Under the pieces are notes generated by a model that had not been told where the DNA came from, ran no database searches, and saw only the letters and a program-made list of their open reading frames with translations. 64,000 nucleotides of DNA from Sphingomonas sp. AP4-R1 (GTDB taxonomy: Bacteria > Pseudomonadota > Alphaproteobacteria > Sphingomonadales > Sphingomonadaceae), in contig NZ_CP053346.1 in assembly GCF_013113735.1 (NCBI RefSeq), positions 1,378,001 through 1,442,000 on the forward strand. The letters run 5' to 3'. The position numbers were made by a program, and so were the translations under genes. This document shows, in pieces, positions 27,496 through 36,234 of this stretch (position 1 is its first letter; every line of letters starts with the position of its first letter).

Positions 27496-28620
27496 TCAAT
27501 TGCCCTTGTAACGCGCCCGGAACGCATTCGCCCAGTCGGTGAGCGTCCCGTCCGCGATCGCGCCGCGCAGCCCCGTCATCAATTGCTGGTAGAACCACAG
27601 ATTATGCTCGGTCAGCAGCATCGCGCCGAGCATCTCGCCCGCCTTCACCAGATGGTGGAGATAGGCGCGGCTCCAGCCGGCGATGGGGCTGGCGGGATCG
27701 ATCGGGGACAGGTCCTCGGCCCATTTGGCGTTGCGGATGTTGACCGGGCCGTCCCACGTGAAGGCCTGTCCGTTGCGGCCGCTGCGCGTGGGCAGCACGC
27801 AATCGAACATGTCGATGCCGCGCTCCACCGCACCGACGATATCGTCCGGCTTGCCCACGCCCATCAGGTAGCGCGGCTTCATCTCGTCCAGCGCGCCGGG
27901 GGCATGATCGAGGCAGGCGAACATCGCCTCCTGCCCTTCGCCCACGGCGAGGCCGCCGACCGCATAGCCATCGAATCCGATCGCCTTCAGCGCCGTACCG
28001 GAGGACGCGCGCAGCTCGGGATCGAGCGCGCCTTGCTGGATGCCGAAGATGGCGGCGCGCGCGGCATGCTCGGTGCCGCCGTCGAAGGCTTTGCGCGAAC
28101 GCTCGGCCCAGCGCATCGATCGCGCCATCGCGGCCGCCTGCACCTCGCGCGTGGCGGTGGTGGGCACCAGTTCGTCGAACGCCATCACGATGTCCGATCC
28201 CAACAGGCGCTGGATCTCGATCGAGCGCTCGGGGCTCAGCATGTGGGCGGAGCCGTCAAGGTGGCTCTTGAAGGAAACCCCTTCCTCGTTGCGCTTGGTG
28301 AGCGCGGAGAGGCTCATCACCTGATAGCCGCCGCTGTCCGTGAGGATCGGCCGGTCCCAGCCGGACATCGCGTGCAGCCCGCCCAGCCGCGCGACGCGCT
28401 CGGCGCCGGGGCGGAGCATCAGATGATAGGTGTTGCCGAGGATGATGTCCGCGCCGGTCGCGCGCACGTCGGCGGGCTTCATCGCCTTGACGGTGCCGGC
28501 GGTGCCGACGGGCATGAAGGCGGGCGTGCGGATCGTGCCGCGCTGCATCGCGATCTCGCCGAGGCGGGCCTTGCCGTCGGTCTGGTGGATGGTGAAGGCG
28601 AAACGGGGACGGGCGTTCAT
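27496..28620 (-). CDS. tgt: Queuine tRNA-ribosyltransferase, lacking the usual zinc cysteines
   Basis: A 374-residue TIM-barrel enzyme that exchanges G34 of GUN tRNAs for preQ1. It has [13 protein letters not shown] (catalytic Asp), [11 protein letters not shown] (substrate pocket) and [17 protein letters not shown] (nucleophile Asp). In the zinc site, bacterial Tgt normally has CxCxxC just before WSRAYxHH; here residues 309-315 read PASPIAG, so all three cysteines are missing, while the histidine in LTEHN (H339) remains. The usual DEC in the pocket is DEL (AFDELVP). The reading frame is continuous and the C-terminus intact. It is separated from queA by two unrelated genes. Confidence 0.92.
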   Translation of the reverse strand: MNARPRFAFTIHQTDGKARLGEIAMQRGTIRTPAFMPVGTAGTVKAMKPADVRATGADIILGNTYHLMLRPGAERVARLGGLHAMSGWDRPILTDSGGYQVMSLSALTKRNEEGVSFKSHLDGSAHMLSPERSIEIQRLLGSDIVMAFDELVPTTATREVQAAAMARSMRWAERSRKAFDGGTEHAARAAIFGIQQGALDPELRASSGTALKAIGFDGYAVGGLAVGEGQEAMFACLDHAPGALDEMKPRYLMGVGKPDDIVGAVERGIDMFDCVLPTRSGRNGQAFTWDGPVNIRNAKWAEDLSPIDPASPIAGWSRAYLHHLVKAGEMLGAMLLTEHNLWFYQQLMTGLRGAIADGTLTDWANAFRARYKGN

Positions 28621-28684
28621 CCCGGCCCTTTAGCGGGATGGGGACGGGGCGTCACGTATTCCCCCCTTCGTCATTCCCGCGACC

Positions 28685-28782
28685 CGTTTGCTTCGAGCGA
28701 AGATCGAGCTTGTCGAGATCGTCGTCGAGAAGAGTTCTCGACGGCCGCATCTCGGCAAGCTCGATGCTGCTCGAACCAAACG
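28685..28782. repeat. Intergenic inverted repeat
   Basis: Imperfect arms beginning CCGTTTGCTTCGAGC and ending GCTCGAACCAAACGG could form one long stem across 98 bp, with the TTCTCGA/TCGAGAA core near 28724-28742. It lies between the tgt start and the MarR-GNAT stop. Confidence 0.75.
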
Positions 28783-28787
28783 GCGGC

Positions 28788-29693
28788 CTAAAGCTCCAGC
28801 CGCCAATATTCGCCCTGTATGGGGTCGCCGAATTCCGCGTGCATTTCGGTCCGCATCAGGCGGAAGCCCTTGCCGGCATAGATGCGGCGCGCGCTGGTCA
28901 GGATGGTGTGGGTCCACAATTCGATCGCCTCGTAGCCCGCCTCGCGCGCGAAGGTGAGGCAGGCCTCCACCAGCGCCTCGCCCAGGCCCAGCCCGCGCGC
29001 GAACGGCTCGACATAGAGCAGGCGCAGTTTGGCGAGGCCGGGCTCGCCGCTGTCGGTGCAGAAGACGGAGCCGGCCATGCGGCCCGCCACCTCTCCCACC
29101 CAGCATTGTTCGCGGCCGGGCCGGAAATCGCGGAGGAAAGAGGTGGTCACTTCGCCCAGCAGCACTTCCATCGGCGGGCCCCAGTTCCAGCCCTCGGCGT
29201 AGAGGATCGCCTGACGCGAGGCGATCGCGCCCATGTCGCCGGGGCGGAAGGTGCGGAGCGTGAAGCCGGGCGCGCCGCCGCCGAGCAAAGCCTGCGCGTC
29301 CGCCAGTGCCTGCACCGCCAGAGTGCCGGCGGCGGGGGAGAGGCCGCCGATGATGTCGGTCACGGCATCGCGCTGGCGCCGGTCGAGATCGGCGAAGAGG
29401 GCGCCGCCCGCCTCCGTCAGCACGATCGGGCGGCGGCGGCTGTCCTCGGCCGAGCGTGTGCGCCGGATCCAGCCGCGCGCCTCGAATCGGGAGAGCGTGC
29501 GACTCAGATAGCCCGCATCCACACCGAGCGAGGCGCCCAGTTCAGCCGCCAGCGGCTCCTGCCCGCGCGCGATCTCGAACAGCAGGCGCGCCTCCGGCAG
29601 GCCCATCTCGCTGCCCAGGAAGCGGGGCGCCAGCGCGCCGATCAGCCGCGTGTGGAAGCGATTGAAGGCGCGAAACGTCTCGATCTGGTCCAT
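28788..29693 (-). CDS. MarR-type HTH fused to a GNAT acetyltransferase
   Basis: A 301-residue two-domain protein. Residues about 1-140 form a MarR-like winged helix (MDQIETFRAFNRFHTRLIGA; LGASLGVDAGYLSRTLSRFE; wing RRTRSAEDSRRRPIVLTEAG). Residues about 150-301 form a GNAT domain with the acetyl-CoA loop VEPFARGLGLGEALVEACL and the C-terminal AGKGFRLMRTEMHAEFG. Such fusions occur across bacteria; the natural substrate and regulated genes are unknown. The ATG at 29693 is preferred over the TTG at 29729. It is divergent from an acyltransferase gene across about 200 bp. Confidence 0.9.
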   Translation of the reverse strand: MDQIETFRAFNRFHTRLIGALAPRFLGSEMGLPEARLLFEIARGQEPLAAELGASLGVDAGYLSRTLSRFEARGWIRRTRSAEDSRRRPIVLTEAGGALFADLDRRQRDAVTDIIGGLSPAAGTLAVQALADAQALLGGGAPGFTLRTFRPGDMGAIASRQAILYAEGWNWGPPMEVLLGEVTTSFLRDFRPGREQCWVGEVAGRMAGSVFCTDSGEPGLAKLRLLYVEPFARGLGLGEALVEACLTFAREAGYEAIELWTHTILTSARRIYAGKGFRLMRTEMHAEFGDPIQGEYWRLEL

Positions 29694-29897
29694 CTGCACG
29701 GCATGTTGCCATTTGATTGACGGAGTCAACTAATTTGCGATTCGTCCGATCGGTCCGTCGGGGTCGTTCCGGATCGGCCGGATTTATTCCGGCGCGTCTT
29801 GCGAAGCGGTCGCACCTTGATTAACCAACAGGTTCCGGAGGCTGTGGTTCGTTTCAGGCGCATCCGGCACAAAGAGCATGCATATCCGGGGGGATGC

Positions 29898-31022
29898 ATG
29901 ATGGGGATGGGGCCGTCAGGTTCGTCGAAGCGAAGGGATGCGGCGTCGTCGCTGCAATCGCTGGATGGTGCGCGCCTCCATACGATCCGGGGCCTGGCGG
30001 TCGTGCTGGTCGTCCTTTTCCATGTGATCGGCCCCACGCCGGATCGGGGAATGCATCTTCCGGCCGGGTCGCCATTACACGATATGGGCACCAGCCTCGC
30101 TTTCCTGCGCCTGCCCGTGCTCGCGGTCGTCTCCGGATTTCTCTACGGGGGGCGCCGGGTCGCGCGGGGTGCGCTCGGCGCGTTCCTGCGGGGCAAAAGC
30201 GCGCGGCTGCTCGTCCCCTCGCTGTTCGCGCTCCTCGTCTTTTGGGGGATTCATCGCGCGCAGGGCGATCTGGTGCCGCTGCACCGGGCGCTGTTCTTCG
30301 CCTATGAGCATTTCTGGTATGTGCAGGCGATCCTGCTGATCTTCCTGGCGATCGGGCTGTGGGATGCGCTGCGTCGGCCGGGCTGGATCGAGTTGCTGAT
30401 CGCGGCCTTCGCGCTCAACACTGCGGCCAATCTCGTGCCTTATCAGCCGTTCCTCAGCATCGGCGGTTTCCTGCAACTCGGCCCGCTGTTCCTGATCGGA
30501 ATGGTGTTCCGCGATCGGATCGCACTGCTCGGCCATCCCGATGTCGATCGCCTCGGCGGCGGGCTCGTGCTCGTCTATCTGCTCGGATATCTCGCCAACC
30601 GGCTCTATTTCGACCAGCCATTCCCCAATACCGCCCTCAGCTATGTGATGGGCGGGGCGGCGACGTCGTTTCTGCTGTTCCGTTATGCCGTGCGCGTGCC
30701 GGGGATCGAGATGATCGGGCGGCGCAGCCTGAGCGTCTATCTCTGGCATCCGGCGGCGGCGGGCGCGGCGCGGGCCGTGATCCTGCATGTCGCGCCCGGG
30801 CACGGCCTCCTCCTGTTCGCGGGCATGATGGCGAGTGGGCTCGTGGTTCCGCTCCTTCTCTCGCTGCTGGCCACGAACATCCATATTCCCGGACGGCTGT
30901 CCTCCGGGCGCAGCTGGAATCCCGTGCGGGCCTGGCCGGGCCGCAAGATACCCGAGACGGGCATGGCGGACGGGCGGCCGGCGCCGCTCAAGATCGTGCC
31001 GCCTTCCTCCCTGGCGGCCTGA
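29898..31022 (+). CDS. Acyltransferase family 3 membrane protein
   Basis: A 374-residue protein with about ten hydrophobic segments. It opens with RLHTIRGLAVVLVVLFHVIG, the conserved RGxA...H pattern of acyltransferase 3 proteins (OafA/NolL/OpgC type), which transfer acetyl or succinyl groups to surface carbohydrates. FWYVQAILLIFLAI and RRSLSVYLWHPAA are also typical. I place the start at the first of two adjacent ATGs (29898), behind GGGGGGATGC. It is convergent with queA and divergent from the MarR-GNAT gene. Target glycan unknown. Confidence 0.87.
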   Translation: MMGMGPSGSSKRRDAASSLQSLDGARLHTIRGLAVVLVVLFHVIGPTPDRGMHLPAGSPLHDMGTSLAFLRLPVLAVVSGFLYGGRRVARGALGAFLRGKSARLLVPSLFALLVFWGIHRAQGDLVPLHRALFFAYEHFWYVQAILLIFLAIGLWDALRRPGWIELLIAAFALNTAANLVPYQPFLSIGGFLQLGPLFLIGMVFRDRIALLGHPDVDRLGGGLVLVYLLGYLANRLYFDQPFPNTALSYVMGGAATSFLLFRYAVRVPGIEMIGRRSLSVYLWHPAAAGAARAVILHVAPGHGLLLFAGMMASGLVVPLLLSLLATNIHIPGRLSSGRSWNPVRAWPGRKIPETGMADGRPAPLKIVPPSSLAA

Positions 31023-31033
31023 TCCGCGCAGCC

Positions 31034-32059
31034 TCACGGCAGCAGCAGCGAGGAATCTCCGTAGGAATAGAAGCGATAGCCCTCGGCGATCGCATGGGCA
31101 TAGGCCGCCTGCATCCGCTCCCGGCCCATCAGCGCGCTCACCAGCATGAAGAGCGTGGACTTGGGCAGATGGAAGTTCGTCATCAGCCCGTCGATGCCCC
31201 GGAAACGATAGCCGGGGGTGATGAAGATCGCGGTGTCGCCCTCGAAGGGCTGGATGCGGCCCTCGGCGTCGGTCGCGCTTTCGATCAGGCGCAGGCTGGT
31301 GGTCCCCACCGCGATCAGACGGCCGCCTTTGGCGCGCACGGCATTGAGCCGGTCGGCGGTGGCGGCATCGATGCGCCCCCATTCGGCGTGCATCGCATGA
31401 TCGTCCGTATCGTCCGCCTTCACCGGCAGGAAGGTGCCCGCGCCGACATGGAGCGTCAGCGTGGCATGATCGATGCCGCGCTCGGCCAGCGCCGCCATCA
31501 GGCCGGGGGTGAAGTGGAGCGCGGCGGTGGGGGCCGCGACGGCGCCGGGCTCGGCAGCGAACATCGTCTGATAATCGTCCGCATCGCGCGCATCGGTCGG
31601 GCGCTTGGCGGCGATATAGGGCGGGAGCGGCATCTGCCCCGCGCGACCCAGCAGCAGCTCGACCGGCTCGTCCCCCTCGAACCGGAGCAGGATCGATCCG
31701 TCGGCGAAGCGATCGGCGGCGATGGCGGTGACGTCCCCCCCGAATTCGATCCGGTCGCCCACGCGCACGCGCTTCGCATTGCGGACGAAGGCGATCCACG
31801 CGCGCGGCCCCTCGCGCTTGTGCAAAGTGGCGCCGATCTTCGCCTCGCCCCTCCGGCCCTCCAGCTGGGCCGGGATCACGCGCGTGTCGTTGAAGATCAG
31901 GCAGTCGCCGGGGCGCAGCAGGTTCGGCAGATCGCGCACGATCGCGCCTGCGGTCGTGTCGCCCGCCAGCACGAGCATGCGCGCCGCGTCCCGCGGGGAG
32001 GCGGGGCGCAGCGCGATGCGATCGTTGGGCAGATCGAAATCGAAGAGGTCGACGCGCAT
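31034..32059 (-). CDS. queA: tRNA preQ1(34) S-adenosylmethionine ribosyltransferase-isomerase
   Basis: A 341-residue enzyme forming epoxyqueuosine on tRNA after Tgt has inserted preQ1. The N-terminus [20 protein letters not shown], the segments [28 protein letters not shown] and [14 protein letters not shown], and C-terminal [14 protein letters not shown] are diagnostic. It is followed on its own strand not by tgt, as often seen, but by an inserted pair of genes. It lies 27 bp downstream of the cyclophilin gene. Confidence 0.95.
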   Translation of the reverse strand: MRVDLFDFDLPNDRIALRPASPRDAARMLVLAGDTTAGAIVRDLPNLLRPGDCLIFNDTRVIPAQLEGRRGEAKIGATLHKREGPRAWIAFVRNAKRVRVGDRIEFGGDVTAIAADRFADGSILLRFEGDEPVELLLGRAGQMPLPPYIAAKRPTDARDADDYQTMFAAEPGAVAAPTAALHFTPGLMAALAERGIDHATLTLHVGAGTFLPVKADDTDDHAMHAEWGRIDAATADRLNAVRAKGGRLIAVGTTSLRLIESATDAEGRIQPFEGDTAIFITPGYRFRGIDGLMTNFHLPKSTLFMLVSALMGRERMQAAYAHAIAEGYRFYSYGDSSLLLP

Positions 32060-32086
32060 CCCGCGCCCCGTCCGGTCCCTCGGGCC

Positions 32087-32830
32087 TTACTTCTTGCGCG
32101 CGGGCGCCTTGGCGGCGGGCGCGGGCGAAGCGGCGGGGGTGGTGGCGAGCGTGGCCGGCGCGCCGAGCTTGGCGGCGAGATCGGCCGCCGGCGCGGCGGT
32201 CTCGACCGGCGGCGTGGCCGGATCCGCGGGCGGCGCGCCGATCCAGACGCGGACCATCCTCGTGGGATTGGCCGGCGGCTCGCCCTTGGTGATGCCGTCG
32301 ACATAGCTCATGCCCTGAAACACGCGGCCCACGATCGTATATTTCAGGTCGAGCGTCAGGTTCGGCGAGAGCATCAGATAGAATTGGCTGTTCGCGCTGT
32401 CCGGATTGGTGGCGCGCGCCATCGCCATCACGCCGCGCACATGCGGCAGATCGTTGAACTCGGCCTTCAGGTCGGGAAGGTCGGAGCCGCCTTCGCCGGT
32501 GCCCTTGGGATCGCCGCCCTGCGCCATGAAGCCTTCGATCACGCGGTGGAAGGTCAGGCCGTCATAGAAATGGCGCCCGGCCAGCACCTTCAGCCGCTCG
32601 GCCGCCAGAGGCGCCTTGTCGGGCCGCAGCAGGATCGAGACGACGCCGCCGGTGGAAAGCTGGATGTTCAGGATGTTGCTGGGATCCGCCGTCGGCGTGG
32701 CCGTGTTCACGGCGGCGACGGGCGGCGCCTTGGGCTCGGCGAGGCCGGAGGGCCCCGTCGCCTGCGCCAGCAGCGGCCCGGTGGCGAGCAGCGCCAGGAT
32801 CCCGGCAGACCATTTCAGGAGGAAGCGCAT
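32087..32830 (-). CDS. Periplasmic cyclophilin-type peptidyl-prolyl isomerase
   Basis: A 247-residue protein with a signal peptide (MRFLLKWSAGILALLATGPL) and a cyclophilin domain at about residues 45-195 (HFYDGLTFHRVIEGFMAQGG, ANSQFYLMLSP, TIVGRVFQGMSYV). A Pro/Ala-rich tail of about 50 residues ends in KAPARKK. It would assist folding of exported proteins. The start at 32830 removes six codons before the signal. It lies between coaD and queA on the same strand. Confidence 0.9.
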   Translation of the reverse strand: MRFLLKWSAGILALLATGPLLAQATGPSGLAEPKAPPVAAVNTATPTADPSNILNIQLSTGGVVSILLRPDKAPLAAERLKVLAGRHFYDGLTFHRVIEGFMAQGGDPKGTGEGGSDLPDLKAEFNDLPHVRGVMAMARATNPDSANSQFYLMLSPNLTLDLKYTIVGRVFQGMSYVDGITKGEPPANPTRMVRVWIGAPPADPATPPVETAAPAADLAAKLGAPATLATTPAASPAPAAKAPARKK

Positions 32831-32853
32831 TCCCGTAAACCTCTTCAAGAACC

Positions 32854-33339
32854 TCAGGCGCCCAGCCGAGACTGCAATTCGGCCGCGACAGCGGGCGTGA
32901 CGAAGGCGGCGACGCTGCCCCCGCCGCGGGCGATATCTCTCACCAGGGTCGAGGAGATCGGCTGCAGCCGGGGCTCCGCCACCAGGAAGATCGTGTCGAT
33001 GTCCGGCGCGAGCTGGCCGTTGATGCCGGCCATCTGCGCCTCATAGTCGAAATCGGAGGCGTTGCGCAGGCCGCGCACGATCGTCACTGCGCCCACCGAG
33101 GCCGCGAAATCCACCAGCAGCCCCTTGGCGGAGCGCACCTCGATCCGGCCGTTCAGCCCGCTCGTCTCGCGCTCCATGATCGCCAGACGCTCCTCGATCG
33201 AGAAGAGCGGGGACTTGGCGGAATTGGTGAACACGCCGACGACCAGCCGATCGAACATCGATGCCGCCCGCCCGATGATGTCCATATGGCCGAGCGTCGG
33301 CGGATCGAAGGTTCCGGGATAGACGGCCGTGCGGCTCAC
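32854..33339 (-). CDS. coaD: Pantetheine-phosphate adenylyltransferase
   Basis: A 161-residue nucleotidyltransferase catalysing the penultimate step of CoA synthesis. The TxGH-like motif is in YPGTFDPPTLGHMDIIGRA near the N-terminus, with RGLRNASDFDYEAQMAGIN and the C-terminal ISSTLVRDIARGG. Length matches bacterial CoaD. Its ATG overlaps the stop of the polyprenyl synthase gene (4 bp), so the two are translationally coupled. Confidence 0.95.
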   Translation of the reverse strand: MSRTAVYPGTFDPPTLGHMDIIGRAASMFDRLVVGVFTNSAKSPLFSIEERLAIMERETSGLNGRIEVRSAKGLLVDFAASVGAVTIVRGLRNASDFDYEAQMAGINGQLAPDIDTIFLVAEPRLQPISSTLVRDIARGGGSVAAFVTPAVAAELQSRLGA

Positions 33340-34226
33340 CGGTCGCGCTCGACGATGTAGCGTGCGATCTCGCGCAGCAGATCGGCGTCGGGGCCGAAGC
33401 TGGCGAGATGGCCGATCGCCTGATCGACGAGCATCTTGGCCTGCGCCTTGGCGCGTTCGACCCCGAGCAGCGACACGAAGGTCGCCTTGCCGGCGCCCGC
33501 ATCCTTGCCCACGGCCTTGCCGGTCACTTCGGCTTCGCCCTCGACGTCCAGCAGATCGTCCGCGATCTGGAAGGCGAGGCCGATGTCGCGCGCATAATTG
33601 CGCAGCGCCTTGCGGCCCTCGGGCGGCACATGGCCCAGGATCGCGCCGGCCTCCAGGCTGAAGGCGATCAGCGCGCCGGTCTTCAACTGCTGGAGCTTGG
33701 TGACGGTCGGCAGATCGAACGTCTCGGTTTCGGCCACCAGATCCATCATCTGGCCGCCGGCCATGCCGGCCGGGCCACCGGCCTTGGCCAGTTCGCTCAC
33801 CAGTTCGGAGCGGACGAAGGGATCGGGATGCGTCTCCGGATCGGCCAGCACCTCGAACGCCAGCGCATGGAGCGAATCGCCCGCCAGCACCGCTGTCGCC
33901 TCGTCATAGGCGCGATGGACGGTGGGGCGGCCGCGTCGCATGTCGTCATCGTCCATGCAGGGCATGTCGTCGTGGATCAGACTGTAGACGTGCATGCACT
34001 CGATCGCGAGGCCCACGCGCAGCGAGCAGGTGGCATCCACCTTGAACAGATCGGCCGACGCGCGGACGAGCAGCGGGCGCATCCGCTTGCCGCCGCCGAT
34101 CGCGGCATGGCGCATCGCCTCATAGAGGCTGCGGCGGGGATCGTCGGGGATCGCCAGAACGCGATCGAAGGCGCGATCGATATCTTCGGCAATCGAGGCC
34201 ATGGCCGCGTTCAGGTCAACAGGCAT
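33336..34226 (-). CDS. ispA: Polyprenyl synthetase (farnesyl/geranylgeranyl diphosphate synthase type)
   Basis: A 296-residue all-alpha prenyltransferase. The first Asp-rich motif is in LIHDDMPCMDDDDMRRG, the second in FQIADDLLDVEG, and GGGKRMRPLL binds substrate. It condenses IPP with allylic diphosphates to give C15 or longer chains. I prefer the ATG at 34226 because GGAGGG (34232-34238 on the complement) sits at the right distance; an upstream ATG at 34247 overlaps xseB. It lies between xseB and coaD, a normal order with xseB. Chain length is not determined here. Confidence 0.92.
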   Translation of the reverse strand: MPVDLNAAMASIAEDIDRAFDRVLAIPDDPRRSLYEAMRHAAIGGGKRMRPLLVRASADLFKVDATCSLRVGLAIECMHVYSLIHDDMPCMDDDDMRRGRPTVHRAYDEATAVLAGDSLHALAFEVLADPETHPDPFVRSELVSELAKAGGPAGMAGGQMMDLVAETETFDLPTVTKLQQLKTGALIAFSLEAGAILGHVPPEGRKALRNYARDIGLAFQIADDLLDVEGEAEVTGKAVGKDAGAGKATFVSLLGVERAKAQAKMLVDQAIGHLASFGPDADLLREIARYIVERDR

Positions 34227-34243
34227 GTTCGCGCCCTCCGGAT

Positions 34244-34489
34244 TCAAACAGTATCGAAGGGCGCGGTGCCGCGCGGCGCGCCGTCCGGATCGAGCGTGAT
34301 CTTCTCGATCCGGGCCTGCGCGGACTGCAGCCGCTCCTCACACTTCGCGCGGAGCGAAGCGCCTTCGGTGTAAAGGGCGATCGATTCCTCGAGGCTGGCC
34401 TCCCCGCTCTCCAGGCGATGCACGATCGCCTCGAGGCGCTTCAGCGCATCCTCGAAGGAAAGGTCGGCGATGGCGGCTGTGTCGGTCAT
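34244..34489 (-). CDS. xseB: Exodeoxyribonuclease VII small subunit
   Basis: An 81-residue protein with the conserved LSFEDALKRLEAIVHRLESG and LEESIALYTEGASLRAKCEE of XseB. It forms ExoVII with XseA, which degrades single-stranded DNA from both ends. The neighbourhood xseB-ispA is widely conserved. Confidence 0.95.
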   Translation of the reverse strand: MTDTAAIADLSFEDALKRLEAIVHRLESGEASLEESIALYTEGASLRAKCEERLQSAQARIEKITLDPDGAPRGTAPFDTV

Positions 34490-34547
34490 CGGGCGGGCCG
34501 GGTTTTGGCGAGAGGCCGCATGAGGGTCAAGCGATCCGGGCGACCGC

Positions 34548-35225
34548 TCAACTCCGCTTGCCGAAAAGCGCGTCCACCTCGGACATCACGCCACCGTCGC
34601 TGCTGGTGGAGCTGGTGCCCGTCTGGATATTGTCGCGCTGGTTGCGGAGCTGCTCGATCAGGGCTTCGCGATCGCCTTCCAGGCGCGTGTCGGTCGGCGC
34701 CTCAAGGCCGGCGGCCTTGGCGGCCTTGGCGACCACGGCGTCCAGCTCGCGCTGGCTGGTGAGGCCCAGCGTGACCGGGTCCTTCGGCGTGATGTTCGCG
34801 ATGTTCCAGTGGCTGCGGTCGCGGATCGCGGCGATCGTGGTGCGGGTGGTGCCGATCAGCAGCGAGATCTGGCCGTCCGACACTTCCGGATGGTTGCGGA
34901 TGATCCAGGCGATGCCGTCCGGCTTGTCCTGGCGCTTGGAAACCGGCGTGTAGCGCGGGCCCTTGGTGCGGCGCTGCTGTTCCGGGCCCTTCAGGATCTG
35001 AAGCTTGTAGTTCGGATCCTTCTGGCCCTTCTCGATCTCGTCCATCGTCAGCTCGTGCGCGCGCAGCGGATCGCGGCCCGTGAGCTTGGTGGCGGCCATG
35101 TCGTCGGCGATGGCCTGCACTTCCAGGATGTGGAGCCCGCAGAATTCGGCGATCTGCTGGAAGCTGAGCGAAGTATTGTCGACCAGCCACGAGGCGGTCG
35201 CATGGGGCATAAGCGGCTGAGCCAC
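34548..35225 (-). CDS. trcR: DUF1013 cell cycle transcriptional regulator (TrcR-like)
   Basis: A 225-residue protein. It opens MAQPLMPHATASWLVDNTSL from a GTG at 35225, preceded by GGAGGA; this start gives the usual family N-terminus and removes an arginine-rich extension. The GQISLLIGTTRTTIAAIRDR region is a probable helix-turn-helix. In Caulobacter TrcR (DUF1013) is a CtrA- and GcrA-linked regulator of cell-cycle transcription. The C-terminal tail is Ser/Thr-rich (GTSSTSSDGG). The name follows remembered family assignment. Confidence 0.85.
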   Translation of the reverse strand: MAQPLMPHATASWLVDNTSLSFQQIAEFCGLHILEVQAIADDMAATKLTGRDPLRAHELTMDEIEKGQKDPNYKLQILKGPEQQRRTKGPRYTPVSKRQDKPDGIAWIIRNHPEVSDGQISLLIGTTRTTIAAIRDRSHWNIANITPKDPVTLGLTSQRELDAVVAKAAKAAGLEAPTDTRLEGDREALIEQLRNQRDNIQTGTSSTSSDGGVMSEVDALFGKRS

Positions 35226-35374
35226 GAGCGGCGTCCTCCAGATAAAGAAAGGGCCGCCCCAACGGAGCGGCCTCGGCATGGCGTCAGGTTTAGATGGAGC
35301 GGGGCGTGCAGGCAAGTGTTCGAGGCGCAACCTGCTCGTACGCCGGCTATCTTCTCGGTTGCGGACGGGCCGCA

Positions 35375-35406
35375 TAGCCCTCTCCCGCTTCCGCGGGAGA
35401 GGGCTA
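35375..35406. repeat. GC-rich palindrome
   Basis: The sequence TAGCCCTCTCCCGC and its near-exact complement flank a short loop. It lies in the 390-bp region upstream of trcR and downstream of the glutathione transferase gene stop, which otherwise contains only the inverted repeat at 35454-35544. Confidence 0.7.
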
Positions 35407-35453
35407 GAACGGATCGACATTCGCCGATTGGAAACGGCAGCTTTCGAGAGATC

Positions 35454-35544
35454 GTCACCCTGAACTCGTTTCAGGGTCCATGACCCGACCGTTGAACCAA
35501 GCCGACCCGTCAGGTCATGGATGCTGAAACGGGTTCAGCATGAC
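35454..35544. repeat. Large intergenic inverted repeat
   Basis: The arms at 35454-35485 and 35513-35544 are near-perfect reverse complements with the core CTGAAACGGGTTCAG. This kind of element is frequent between genes in sphingomonads. It could fold into a long hairpin in RNA. Confidence 0.85.
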
Positions 35545-35616
35545 AGTCTGGAATGAAGCTCGGCACATTCTTTCAAACCATCCGGATGTCGATCCGCCCT
35601 AAAGGCGCAGGGCCCG

Positions 35617-36234
35617 TTATTCTCCGATCCCGATATAGCCCGGCTGTTGCGTCACCCGCCCCAGCCATGCGCCGATGGCGGGATAAGCCGACAGATCGAA
35701 CCGACCCTCCTCCGCCACATGCGTGTAGGCATAGAGGGCGATGTCCGCGAGCGTGAGCGCGTCGCCCACGAAATAGGGGCGATCGGCCAGATGTTCCTCC
35801 ATCAAGGCGAGCGCGGCCTCGCCCGCCGCCCGCTTGGCGGGAAGCTGGGCGCGCTGGGCCTCGCTCAGCGCCGCCTCGCCGATCATCGAAAGCCAGAAGC
35901 GCACGGTCGCGACGTTCGGCTCGTGGTTATATTGCTCGAAGAACATCCAGCGGAACATGTCCGCATGATCGAAGCGGTCGGTGGGGATCAGGCGGCTGCC
36001 GCTCGCCAGCCACACGCAGGAGGCGTTGCTTTCGGGCAGGAAACGCTCTCCGATCTGGAGGACGGGAATGCGGCCGTTGGCGTTGACGCTGCCGAGGAAG
36101 GCGGGCGTCCGCGTCTCGCCCTTCAATATGTCATAGCCCCGGCGCTCCAGCGGTATGCCGAGCAGGGCCGCCGTCAGCCGGATCTTGTAGCAATTGCCCG
36201 ACGGGCCATATTCGTGAAGCGTCAGCCGTTCCAT
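35617..36234 (-). CDS. Glutathione S-transferase family protein
   Basis: A 205-residue protein with an N-terminal thioredoxin-like domain (LHEYGPSGNCYKIRLTAALL; VNANGRIPVLQIGERFLPES, with the cis-Pro and the ES motif binding the gamma-glutamyl group) and an all-helical C-terminal domain (DALTLADIALYAYTHVAEEG). Probable conjugation or peroxidase role; substrate unknown. Its ATG overlaps the stop of the MATE transporter gene by one base (TGATG type), suggesting coupling and a possible role in detoxification together with export. Confidence 0.9.
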   Translation of the reverse strand: MERLTLHEYGPSGNCYKIRLTAALLGIPLERRGYDILKGETRTPAFLGSVNANGRIPVLQIGERFLPESNASCVWLASGSRLIPTDRFDHADMFRWMFFEQYNHEPNVATVRFWLSMIGEAALSEAQRAQLPAKRAAGEAALALMEEHLADRPYFVGDALTLADIALYAYTHVAEEGRFDLSAYPAIGAWLGRVTQQPGYIGIGE

